A program made the position numbers and the translations under genes. Of a stretch of DNA of 7,695 nucleotides, positions 1-6,879 are shown in pieces; the first letter of the stretch is position 1; each line of letters begins with the position of its first letter. Under the pieces are notes generated by a model. It saw nothing but the letters and a program-made list of their open reading frames with translations. It searched no databases and was not told the DNA's origin. Source of the stretch: Bacteroidales bacterium (GTDB lineage Bacteria > Bacteroidota > Bacteroidia > Bacteroidales > UBA12077); contig DAOVYZ010000161.1 of the NCBI GenBank assembly GCA_030635365.1, positions 1 to 7,695 on the forward strand. Reading direction: 5' to 3'.

Positions 1-501
1 GGATTTATTGCCCAGGAAGTTGAAGAAGTAATTAAAAAAATGAATTGTAATTTTAGCGGGGTAGTAGCACCGGAATCAGAAAAAGACCATTATTCAATTC
101 GCTATGCAGACTTTGTTGTACCATTGGTAAAAGCAACCCAGCAGCAGCAGGAAGAGATTGAGAAACTTAAAAAAGAAAATGCAGAATTAAAACAATTAAT
201 AATGAATGTGCTAAATAACGGGGTTGTTAAGTTGCCAAATAATGCAAACCCCGGGCAGCAGGTAAATTGCTACCCTAACCCAACCAATGGGATAGTTCGT
301 TTAGAAATAGAAAATGAAGGGCAGGAAACGGTTAACATTTTTGTATATGATATGTTGGGCAATTGCGTATACAGAGAAAAGAATACCGGGTCAAACCCTA
401 TACAGGAAATAGTCCTTTCAGGGCAACCAAACGGGACTTATATAATTCAAACCAAAATTGGGGCAAAAACTTTTCAAAACAAAGTGATTTTGGAAAATTA
501 G
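1..501 (+). CDS. Tail-fibre (S74 chaperone-like) surface protein with T9SS sorting domain, 3' end only
   Basis: The reading frame is open from base 1 with no start in view, so this is the last 166 residues of a longer protein. Residues 1-45 (GFIAQEVEEV..., then YSIRYADFVVPLVKA) match the end of the Peptidase_S74 intramolecular chaperone domain of phage tail spikes and many bacterial 'tail fiber domain' proteins. Residues 46-73 are Q/E/K/L-rich with heptad-like spacing, a likely short trimeric coiled coil. Residues 90-166 form a T9SS type A sorting domain: CYPNPTNG start, VYDMLGN in the middle, NGTYIIQTK and a final basic/hydrophobic strand. In the T9SS family this domain directs export across the outer membrane and is normally removed as the protein is anchored or released. 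The passenger and any signal peptide lie outside the window, so the protein's role is unknown. Base composition looks somewhat richer in G+C than the genes further right. Confidence 0.88.
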   Translation, partial: GFIAQEVEEVIKKMNCNFSGVVAPESEKDHYSIRYADFVVPLVKATQQQQEEIEKLKKENAELKQLIMNVLNNGVVKLPNNANPGQQVNCYPNPTNGIVRLEIENEGQETVNIFVYDMLGNCVYREKNTGSNPIQEIVLSGQPNGTYIIQTKIGAKTFQNKVILEN

Positions 502-526
502 AATACGAATAAATCAATATAACGAC

Positions 527-568
527 AAGAGGCTGTCTTTACATAAATTTGTTTTGGACAGCCTTTTT
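527..568 (+). terminator. Rho-independent terminator after the T9SS gene
   Basis: A perfect 7-bp stem, GGCTGTC (531-537) with GACAGCC (557-563), encloses a 19-base loop. The stem extends outward through A530-T564, a G-T wobble and two more A-T pairs, and the right arm runs into TTTTT (564-568). It lies 25 bases after the stop codon of the T9SS gene. On the other strand the hairpin is followed by TCTTGTCG with no T-run, so it should work mainly for the plus-strand gene, though it sits in the gap between two convergent genes. Confidence 0.75.
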
Positions 569-571
569 CAT

Positions 572-2152
572 TTAAAACTCACTAAAAGACCCTTTCTTAG
601 GATAATCAATAGAATAATGTAGACCTCTGCTTTCATGCATGTTTTGCGCCATTTTTAAAATCAAATAACCAACATTTATAAGGTTTCTTAGCTCGCAAAG
701 TTTTTGTGAAAGTATAGATTTTTCGTAAAGTTCTTCAGTTTCTTTAAAAATAATTTCTAATCTACGTAAGGCTCTTTCTAAACGCAAATCAGAACGTACT
801 ATTCCCACATAATTACTCATAATTTGTTGCATTTCCTTGTAATTCTGAGTAATCATAATCATTTCTTCAGGATATGTAGTTCCATGTGAATCCCATTCCG
901 GTATATCTTTGTTATTTTTTATTTGATTTAATCTTTTTATTGAGTCCTTGGCTGCTCTATTTGCATATACAACTGCTTCTGATAAAGAATTAGATGCTAA
1001 TCGATTTGCACCATGTAATCCTGTAGATGATACTTCACCTGCAGCATATAAGCGATTTATAGTACTTGCCCCGTTTTCGTCCACTTTAATTCCTCCACAC
1101 ATATAATGTGCTGCAGGAATTACAGAGATAGGATCCTTAGTAATATCAATGTTTAGAGACAGGCATTTCTCATAAATATTTGGAAAATGATCTTTAAGTT
1201 TTTCAGAATTCAGATGAGAGCAATCTAAATGGACATAATCGTCACCGGTAATCTTCATTTCATGGTCAATGGCTCGGGCAACAATATCACGTGGTGCTAA
1301 ACTCTTTCGTTTATCATATTTTTGCATAAATTCTTTGCCATCTTTTGTCTTTAGAATAGCTCCAAAACCACGCAAAGCTTCAGTAATTAAGAAAGAAGGT
1401 TTTTCTCCGGGATTATACAACGATGTTGGATGGAACTGCATAAACTCCATATTTTCAATAATACCTTTAGCCCGGTAAACCATTGCTATACCATCACCTG
1501 TGGCAATTTTAGGGTTTGTAGTAGTATCGTATAAATTACCTGTTCCACCTGTTGCAATAAGTGTAATTTTTGCTAAAAATGTGTTAACCTTGTCGGTATT
1601 CAAATCTAATACATAAGCTCCATAGCACTCAGTATTATTATGGCTTCGTTTTACTAATTTACCCAAATGGTGTTGTGTAATAATATCTACAGCAAAATGA
1701 TTATCAAAAATATCAATGTTTTTGTGATTTTTAACTCTGGTTACCAAAGATTGTTGTATTTCTTCTCCGGTATTATCTTTATGATGCAAAACGCGATATT
1801 CCGAGTGCCCTCCTTCTCGTCCTAAATCGTATTTGCCTTTTTCATTTTGATCGAAATTTACACCCCAGTCAATCAATTGTTGTATTTGTGCTGGAGCTTC
1901 CTTTACAACCATCTCTACTATTTCTCTGTCACATAAACCATCACCGGCAATTAAAGTATCTTCAACATGCTTTTTAAAATTGTCAGGTTCGTATGTTACT
2001 GCAGCAATTCCGCCCTGGGCATATTTAGTATTCGATTCTTCGAGGATTGTTTTGCTTAAAACAATTACTTTACCATATTCTGCAACTTTAAGTGCAAAAC
2101 TTAAACCGGCAATGCCGGAACCAATAACTAGAAGATCGGTTTCTCTAATCAT
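572..2152 (-). CDS. nadB: L-aspartate oxidase (NadB)
   Basis: This flavoenzyme oxidises L-aspartate to iminoaspartate, which quinolinate synthase (NadA) then uses in de novo NAD synthesis in the cytoplasm. The 526-residue length is normal for the family (E. coli about 540). The N-terminal FAD Rossmann motif is GSGIAGL (11-17), followed by NTKYAQGGIAA (41-51). Active-site motifs of the succinate dehydrogenase/NadB family are intact: GREGGHS (111-117), HPTSLY (241-246), RDIVARAI (288-295), HYMCGGI (349-355) and GLHGANRLASNSLSEA (378-393). By motif, H241, R288, H349 and R384 correspond to the catalytic or substrate-binding residues of the E. coli enzyme. The helical C-terminal domain ends with HESRGLHYSIDYP. 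I chose the ATG at 2152 because MIRETDLLVIGSG is the usual N-terminus; the frame stays open upstream to 2368, but that part reads as AT-rich intergenic DNA. No nadA or nadC is adjacent, so the gene appears to be transcribed alone, divergently from the glycyl-tRNA synthetase gene. Confidence 0.96.
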   Translation of the reverse strand: MIRETDLLVIGSGIAGLSFALKVAEYGKVIVLSKTILEESNTKYAQGGIAAVTYEPDNFKKHVEDTLIAGDGLCDREIVEMVVKEAPAQIQQLIDWGVNFDQNEKGKYDLGREGGHSEYRVLHHKDNTGEEIQQSLVTRVKNHKNIDIFDNHFAVDIITQHHLGKLVKRSHNNTECYGAYVLDLNTDKVNTFLAKITLIATGGTGNLYDTTTNPKIATGDGIAMVYRAKGIIENMEFMQFHPTSLYNPGEKPSFLITEALRGFGAILKTKDGKEFMQKYDKRKSLAPRDIVARAIDHEMKITGDDYVHLDCSHLNSEKLKDHFPNIYEKCLSLNIDITKDPISVIPAAHYMCGGIKVDENGASTINRLYAAGEVSSTGLHGANRLASNSLSEAVVYANRAAKDSIKRLNQIKNNKDIPEWDSHGTTYPEEMIMITQNYKEMQQIMSNYVGIVRSDLRLERALRRLEIIFKETEELYEKSILSQKLCELRNLINVGYLILKMAQNMHESRGLHYSIDYPKKGSFSEF

Positions 2153-2188
2153 AATAAAAGGGATTTGAAACACATTTATTATATACAA

Positions 2189-2221
2189 CAAAGGTAGAAA
2201 TTGTAATTGAAAAAATATAAC
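2189..2221 (-). promoter_or_regulatory. Candidate nadB promoter (Bacteroidota type)
   Basis: On the minus strand TACCTTTG (2196-2189) is a perfect match to the Bacteroidota -7 box TAnnTTTG. Its last base is 36 bases before the nadB ATG, leaving room for a short leader. The usual -33 TTG/TTTG is not seen; GTTAT (2221-2217) lies there instead, 20 bases upstream of the -7 box. The box lies inside the longer open frame upstream of nadB, which supports the start at 2152. No Shine-Dalgarno is visible before the ATG, as is usual in this phylum. Confidence 0.45.
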
Positions 2222-2379
2222 TATAGTTACACTTAGATTAATATAGGTTTTTTCCGTAAATACATGAAAAATCAAATAATAAAAGACAAAATCCAAGTAA
2301 TTACCAAAAGAACAATATCCAAAAATCCAAATAATGATAAAAAAGTTTATTATGTTTATACTTGGCATATTTCAATAAG

Positions 2380-2412
2380 GTTATGATTTAAAAACTATTT
2401 CAATTATTTTTG
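2380..2412 (+). promoter_or_regulatory. Candidate promoter for glycyl-tRNA synthetase and glycosyltransferase genes
   Basis: TATTTTTG (2405-2412) is a perfect TAnnTTTG -7 box ending 37 bases before the ATG at 2450. A canonical -33 TTTG is missing; GTTAT (2380-2384) precedes the box by 20 bases, the same element and spacing as in the divergent nadB candidate. The AT richness of the region makes a chance match to the box possible, but its distance to the start codon is what a short-leader promoter would give. No T-box-like antiterminator or other structured leader fits in the short predicted leader. Confidence 0.42.
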
Positions 2413-2449
2413 TCTGACTATTTTTAAATTAAATATTGAAGTAAAAATT

Positions 2450-4003
2450 ATGGCTCAAGACGATCTTTTTAAGAAACTTATTGCACATGCCAAAGAGTAT
2501 GGTTACATTTTTCAATCAAGTGAAATTTATGATGGATTAAGTGCTGTATATGATTATGGGCAGATGGGTGTTGAATTAAAAAACAACATTAAGAAATTCT
2601 GGTGGGATGCAATGGTTAAGATGCATGAAAATATAGTTGGGATTGATGCTGCAATATTTATGCATCCGGAAATATGGAATGCGTCTGGCCATACAAGTGC
2701 ATTTAATGATCCATTAATCGACAATAAAGACTCTAAAAAACGATATAGAGCTGATGATTTGATTGAAGAGCATATTCAAAAATATCAAGCTAAAATAAAC
2801 AAGGATATTGCTAAAGGGCGTAAGAAATTTGGCGATGATTTTGATGAAAAGCAATTTCTCGAAACAAATCCTAATGTACTTAGAAATAAATCTAAAATTG
2901 ACGAAATTCAAGGACGTTTGGTAAAAGCCCTGGAAGCTGATGATTTAAATGAGATTAAGCAGATTATTGTTGATTGTGAAATTGCTGATCCTGTTTCGGG
3001 TTCTAAAAACTGGACCGATGTTCGTCAGTTTAATCTAATGTTTGAAACTCAGTTGGGTTCTGTCGCAGATGGAGCAAGTAAAATATATTTACGTCCGGAG
3101 ACTGCTCAAGGAATATTTGTAAATTATTTGAATGTTCAGAAAACAGGGAGAATGAAACTACCATTTGGGATAGCTCAAATAGGGAAAGCATTTAGAAATG
3201 AAATAGTCGCACGTCAGTTTATTTTCCGTATGCGTGAGTTTGAACAAATGGAAATGCAATTCTTCGTAAAACCGGGAACCGAAATGGAATGGTTTGAGCA
3301 TTGGAAGGAAATGAGAATTAATTGGCATAAGGCAATGGGATTGCCGGAAGAAAAATACCGTTTCCACAAACATGATAAATTGGCCCATTACGCAAATGCA
3401 GCTTACGACATTGAATTTGAATTCCCATTTGGATTTAAAGAACTAGAAGGAATTCATTCGAGAACAGATTTTGATTTGGCTCAACACCAGAAATTTTCTG
3501 GTAAAAAATTACAATACTTTGATCCAGAGTCTGGAGAGAGTTTTGTTCCATATGTTGTGGAAACGTCTATAGGTTTAGATAGAACATTCTTATCAATACT
3601 TTCAGCTTGTTTAAAGGATGAGGAAATTAAAAAAGAAAATGGAGAATCGGATACAAGAGTTGTATTACAAATTCCACCTGCCTTAGCACCAATAAAATTG
3701 GCAGTGTTACCATTAGTAAAAAAGGATGGATTACCGAAAAAAGCTCGTGCAATAATCGATGAATTGAAATTTGATTTTACTTGCCAGTACGATGAGAAAG
3801 ATTCGATTGGCCGTCGTTATCGTCGTCAAGATGCGATTGGAACGCCATATTGTATCACAATAGATCACCAAACCTTAGAAGATAATACAGTTACAATTCG
3901 AAATCGTGATACTATGGGACAAGAGCGAATAAAAATAGATGAGTTAGCTGGGATTGTAGATGATAAAGTGAACATGAAGAAATTATTAAAGAAGATTTTT
4001 TAA
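2450..4003 (+). CDS. glyS: Glycine--tRNA ligase, single-chain (homodimeric) class II type
   Basis: The enzyme charges tRNA-Gly with glycine in the cytoplasm. It is the single-polypeptide type that forms a homodimer, also found in archaea, eukaryotes and many bacteria, not the two-subunit GlyQ/GlyS form; the symbol glyS is therefore ambiguous and glyQS is also used. The 517-residue length is normal. The N-terminal catalytic core carries SSEIYDGLSAVYDYG (23-37) and RPETAQGIF (215-223). Class II motif 2 is FRNEIVARQFIFRMREFEQ (248-266) and motif 3 is ETSIGLDRTFLSIL (371-384). A charged helical insertion lies at about 95-180. The HGTP-type anticodon-binding domain covers about 412-505, including GRRYRRQDAIGTPY (454-467). 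The start is the ATG giving MAQDDLFKKLIAHAKEYG. The glycosyltransferase gene follows 27 bp after the stop with no terminator between them, so they are probably cotranscribed. Confidence 0.97.
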   Translation: MAQDDLFKKLIAHAKEYGYIFQSSEIYDGLSAVYDYGQMGVELKNNIKKFWWDAMVKMHENIVGIDAAIFMHPEIWNASGHTSAFNDPLIDNKDSKKRYRADDLIEEHIQKYQAKINKDIAKGRKKFGDDFDEKQFLETNPNVLRNKSKIDEIQGRLVKALEADDLNEIKQIIVDCEIADPVSGSKNWTDVRQFNLMFETQLGSVADGASKIYLRPETAQGIFVNYLNVQKTGRMKLPFGIAQIGKAFRNEIVARQFIFRMREFEQMEMQFFVKPGTEMEWFEHWKEMRINWHKAMGLPEEKYRFHKHDKLAHYANAAYDIEFEFPFGFKELEGIHSRTDFDLAQHQKFSGKKLQYFDPESGESFVPYVVETSIGLDRTFLSILSACLKDEEIKKENGESDTRVVLQIPPALAPIKLAVLPLVKKDGLPKKARAIIDELKFDFTCQYDEKDSIGRRYRRQDAIGTPYCITIDHQTLEDNTVTIRNRDTMGQERIKIDELAGIVDDKVNMKKLLKKIF

Positions 4004-4030
4004 TTTAGAGAGTTGATTTAAATTTTCTAA

Positions 4031-5314
4031 GTGGAAGAAAAAAGAAAAGTACTAATAATTACATATTACTGGCCACCGAGTGGAGGAGCCGGGGTTCAAC
4101 GTTGGCTGAAATTTGCTAAATATCTTCCTGAATTGGGTATTGAACCTATAATTTTAACAGTTGATTCTAATTATGCTTCTTATCTCCAAATAGATCAAAG
4201 TTTGGGAAAAGATATTAATCCGAATTTAAAAGTATTCAAAACAAAATCTTTTGAGCCTTTGAATATATTATCAGGATTATTCGGTAAAAAGAATGTGCCA
4301 TATGGAGGATTTGCCAATGTAAATAAAAAGAGTTTTCTACAAACGATTCTACGTTTTATTCGAGGTAATTTTTTTATTCCTGATGCACGTGTAGGTTGGA
4401 ATAAATATGCATATCGAAAAGCAAAAGAGATTATTTCAGAATATAAAATTGATACAGTTATTACCACTAGTCCGCCACATTCAACACAGTTAATAGGATT
4501 AAAGTTAAAAAAGAAATTAAACATAACCTGGATTGCAGATTTTCGTGATCCTTGGACTGATATTTATTATTACAAGGATCTGTTGCATACAAATCTTGTA
4601 AAGAGAATTGATAAAAGGAAAGAAAGAAAAGTTCTAAAAAGGGCAGATAAAGTAATTGTAGTTGGGAACTCATTAAAAGTAAAACTTGAAAATAAAGTTG
4701 ATCAAGAAAAATTTGTTGTTATTTCGAATGGATTTGATGAGGAAGATTTTAAAAATCAAAATCTTGCAAAGCCAGAAAGATTTACAGTAACTTATACAGG
4801 AACTTTATCTGATCAATATAATATTACTGCATTTGTAACCGCATGCAAGAAAATTAAGTCTACTGGAAAAGATTTTATTATCAGATTTATTGGCAACGTA
4901 TCGCCCTTTCAATTACAACATTTTGAAGAAGCTGGATTAACTGACAATTTGGATATTATAAACTATCTTCCACATCAAGAATCGATTGAATATTTGCATA
5001 AATCTTCTGTATTGTTACTTGCAATTCCTGAATTTCACGGAAATGATGAGATTATAACAGGGAAACTTTTTGAATACTTAGGATCTACAGTTCCAATTAT
5101 TGGTCTTGGTCCAAAAAATGGAGATGCAGCAAAAATTATTGATGAATGTGAATCTGGTGAATTGTTTGATTATTCAGAAACAGAAAAGGTTTATGAATAT
5201 CTAATCAAATTAGTTGAAGACTTTAATAATATTAAAAATAATGAGCAAAAATATTTGAAATATTCAAGAAAGAAATTGACAAAGAGTTTAAATGAATTAA
5301 TAAGAAATCTTTAG
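4031..5314 (+). CDS. GT-B fold glycosyltransferase (GT4-like)
   Basis: The 427-residue protein probably transfers a sugar from a nucleotide-sugar donor to a surface glycan or lipid-linked intermediate at the inner face of the cytoplasmic membrane; donor and acceptor cannot be read from sequence. The N-terminal half has YYWPPSGGAGVQR (12-24), the Gly-rich loop seen in many Bacteroidota group 1 transferases, then TTSPPHSTQLIG (145-156) and WIADFRDPW (167-175). The C-terminal nucleotide-binding half starts near VVISNGFDEEDF (229-240), continues with YTGTLS (255-260), and ends with the donor-site region GKLFEYLGSTVPIIGLGP (344-361) followed by GDAAKIIDE. There is no signal peptide or clear membrane helix. 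The start is GTG; an in-frame TAA lies directly before it (4028-4030) and no in-frame ATG occurs before the essential Gly-rich loop, so GTG is nearly forced. It is probably cotranscribed with the tRNA synthetase gene and faces the flippase gene, suggesting a polysaccharide locus. Confidence 0.88.
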   Translation: MEEKRKVLIITYYWPPSGGAGVQRWLKFAKYLPELGIEPIILTVDSNYASYLQIDQSLGKDINPNLKVFKTKSFEPLNILSGLFGKKNVPYGGFANVNKKSFLQTILRFIRGNFFIPDARVGWNKYAYRKAKEIISEYKIDTVITTSPPHSTQLIGLKLKKKLNITWIADFRDPWTDIYYYKDLLHTNLVKRIDKRKERKVLKRADKVIVVGNSLKVKLENKVDQEKFVVISNGFDEEDFKNQNLAKPERFTVTYTGTLSDQYNITAFVTACKKIKSTGKDFIIRFIGNVSPFQLQHFEEAGLTDNLDIINYLPHQESIEYLHKSSVLLLAIPEFHGNDEIITGKLFEYLGSTVPIIGLGPKNGDAAKIIDECESGELFDYSETEKVYEYLIKLVEDFNNIKNNEQKYLKYSRKKLTKSLNELIRNL

Positions 5315-5348
5315 AATCATTAAAAAGGATATTTAGTTACTAACAAAC

Positions 5349-5364
5349 ATAATTTGCAAATTAT
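5349..5364. repeat. 16-bp perfect palindrome in the convergent gap
   Basis: ATAATTTGCAAATTAT is perfectly self-complementary with no loop and sits between the stops of the convergent glycosyltransferase and flippase genes. It has no following T-run on either strand, so it is not a standard terminator. It could be an operator-like site or an AT-rich chance palindrome. A shorter one, TTAGT-T-ACTAA (5333-5343), precedes it. No clear rho-independent terminator was found for either gene in this 89-bp gap. Confidence 0.3.
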
Positions 5365-5403
5365 TGATAATCAGCAATTAATAGTTAAAATCTATATTAA
5401 GAC

Positions 5404-6879
5404 TTACTTCCGCATTATTACTTTAAATCCTTTTTTTATTACAGAACTAACAAATTCAGACTCACCTTTATTAAGGATAAATTTCCAAACAAATAAAACG
5501 AAAAGGATTAAAGATAAAATCTTAATTAAGAATATATTATCTGAAAGTATATTAGTTAGAATAAAGCAAATGGAGACTAAAGCTGCTGAAAACAGAAATA
5601 GGATTGTAAGTTTTGAAAAGTTATATGGAATCTTATAATTCTTTTGAGCAAAGTAAAGTGCTATTAGAAAGAAAACAAATTGAGTAAATAAAGTTGATGC
5701 AGACGCTCCATAAATATCCCAAATTGGAATTAGAAAATAATTCAACGTAAAGTTCATTATAGCCACAATAGTTATTAAAATTCCAAGGACTTTTGTTTTC
5801 TTGGTTATGCTTAAACCGGTAATTGCCATATCCTTTAATGCAGAAAATAATAAAGAATAGGAAAGAATAGGGATAATAAATATTGCATCATAGTATGCAT
5901 TATTATTTGTAAATATTTCTATGATCTCGAAACTAAAAATTGAAATGACAAATGCAAAGAAAATAACAATGTATCCTATATAATTCATGCTATTTTTATA
6001 GAATGATTTTGCATCGGGATCATGCATTTTCTTAAAAATCATTGGCGAGATTGCCAATTGAATTGAAGTGATCACGACAATCTTAATTACATTTGATATT
6101 TTGAATCCTAGTGAATATATTCCAGCTCTATCTAATCCTTTCATTACAGTTAATCCAAATCTATCAAATGTAGAAAGCATTATTCCTGAGATTGACGCTA
6201 AAACTAAAGGATAACTATATTTTAACATTTCTTTTAATTGAGTAAAATCGAGAGCAAACTCAATATTCTTAATATAAAATCTGGATAAAATAATTAGAAG
6301 AAATACGCCTCCTATTATTTGTGCCTCAAAAATACCTTCAACGTTTCTTTTCTCAATTACTACAAAATAAATTGTGAACAATAAGGTTACAACAAGTTTT
6401 AGAATGTTTGCCAGTGAATAAAATGTAGATTTATACTGCAGCTTTAATAAAGTAATTGGAATTATACCAATCGTTTGTAAAAGGGCAGAATAAAACATTA
6501 ATCGAATTAAATATGAATATTCCGAAGAATTTAATAATAAATGAGAAATCTGATCTGTAAAAATATGGAATGGAATATAAACAAAGATTGAAAAGGCTAT
6601 AATGCAAACTGTTATAGTGAATGTAATTGATTTTTGTTTTTCCAGCAAGTTTTTTTCCCAATACCACCGTGTTAAACTCTGATATAAAGCTATACCTAGT
6701 ATCGCTATTAACAATTGAGTTATTATTTCAATATCACCGAGAACACCAAAATCATCTAAACTTAAGTATTTAGGATTAGTATAAACAGGGATTAGAATTA
6801 CTCCGATTAATTTTGTCGCAATATTTCCAAAACTGTAAATAATTGTATTTTTTGCTGCCTGCTTAAAATCTGAAAACAC
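5404..6879 (-). CDS. Polysaccharide flippase, Wzx/MOP family
   Basis: This integral membrane protein of 491 residues is mostly hydrophobic, with about 14 predicted membrane helices by eye (approximately 12-32, 50-70, 88-106, 124-144, 154-174, 186-200, 221-240, 255-275, 300-322, 331-350, 363-386, 392-411, 424-443 and 449-469). Family-like features are the N-terminal KNTIIYSFGNIATKLIG followed by LIPVYT (29-34), FDRFGL (238-243), AGIYSLGFKISNVI (252-265) and the late LIPIWDIYGASASTLFTQ (383-400). Proteins of this family move undecaprenyl-diphosphate-linked oligosaccharides from the cytoplasmic to the periplasmic face of the inner membrane before polymerisation or transfer. The start is GTG, placed immediately after the TAA of the upstream gene and in the same frame. 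No in-frame ATG exists until the fourth helix region, so GTG is strongly favoured. Its substrate cannot be told. The tight junction implies cotranscription and translational coupling with the asparagine-synthase-like gene. Confidence 0.87.
   Translation of the reverse strand: MFSDFKQAAKNTIIYSFGNIATKLIGVILIPVYTNPKYLSLDDFGVLGDIEIITQLLIAILGIALYQSLTRWYWEKNLLEKQKSITFTITVCIIAFSIFVYIPFHIFTDQISHLLLNSSEYSYLIRLMFYSALLQTIGIIPITLLKLQYKSTFYSLANILKLVVTLLFTIYFVVIEKRNVEGIFEAQIIGGVFLLIILSRFYIKNIEFALDFTQLKEMLKYSYPLVLASISGIMLSTFDRFGLTVMKGLDRAGIYSLGFKISNVIKIVVITSIQLAISPMIFKKMHDPDAKSFYKNSMNYIGYIVIFFAFVISIFSFEIIEIFTNNNAYYDAIFIIPILSYSLLFSALKDMAITGLSITKKTKVLGILITIVAIMNFTLNYFLIPIWDIYGASASTLFTQFVFFLIALYFAQKNYKIPYNFSKLTILFLFSAALVSICFILTNILSDNIFLIKILSLILFVLFVWKFILNKGESEFVSSVIKKGFKVIMRK

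Noticed and set aside
527..568. The GGCTGTC hairpin as the edge of a mobile element or repeat family
   Set aside because: Only one copy is in the window, with no transposase or target duplication nearby. The stem, T-run and position after a stop fit an ordinary terminator.
1269..2168. Two plus-strand open frames (1269-1478 and 1980-2168) inside nadB
   Set aside because: They are antisense shadows of conserved NadB coding sequence without their own start context or recognisable product.
2153..2368. In-frame 72-codon N-terminal extension of nadB starting at 2368
   Set aside because: The extension is hydrophobic, low-complexity AT-rich translation with no family match. The canonical NadB N-terminus begins at 2152, and a good -7 promoter box lies inside the extension.
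4195..4673. Two overlapping minus-strand open frames opposite the glycosyltransferase gene
   Set aside because: The opposite strand encodes a complete glycosyltransferase with motifs throughout. These frames are Phe/Leu-rich shadows typical of AT-rich DNA.
5354..5638. Plus-strand open frame of 94 codons over the 3' end of the flippase gene
   Set aside because: It starts with TTG inside the palindrome, lies mostly antisense to a clear membrane-protein gene, and its translation resembles no known family.
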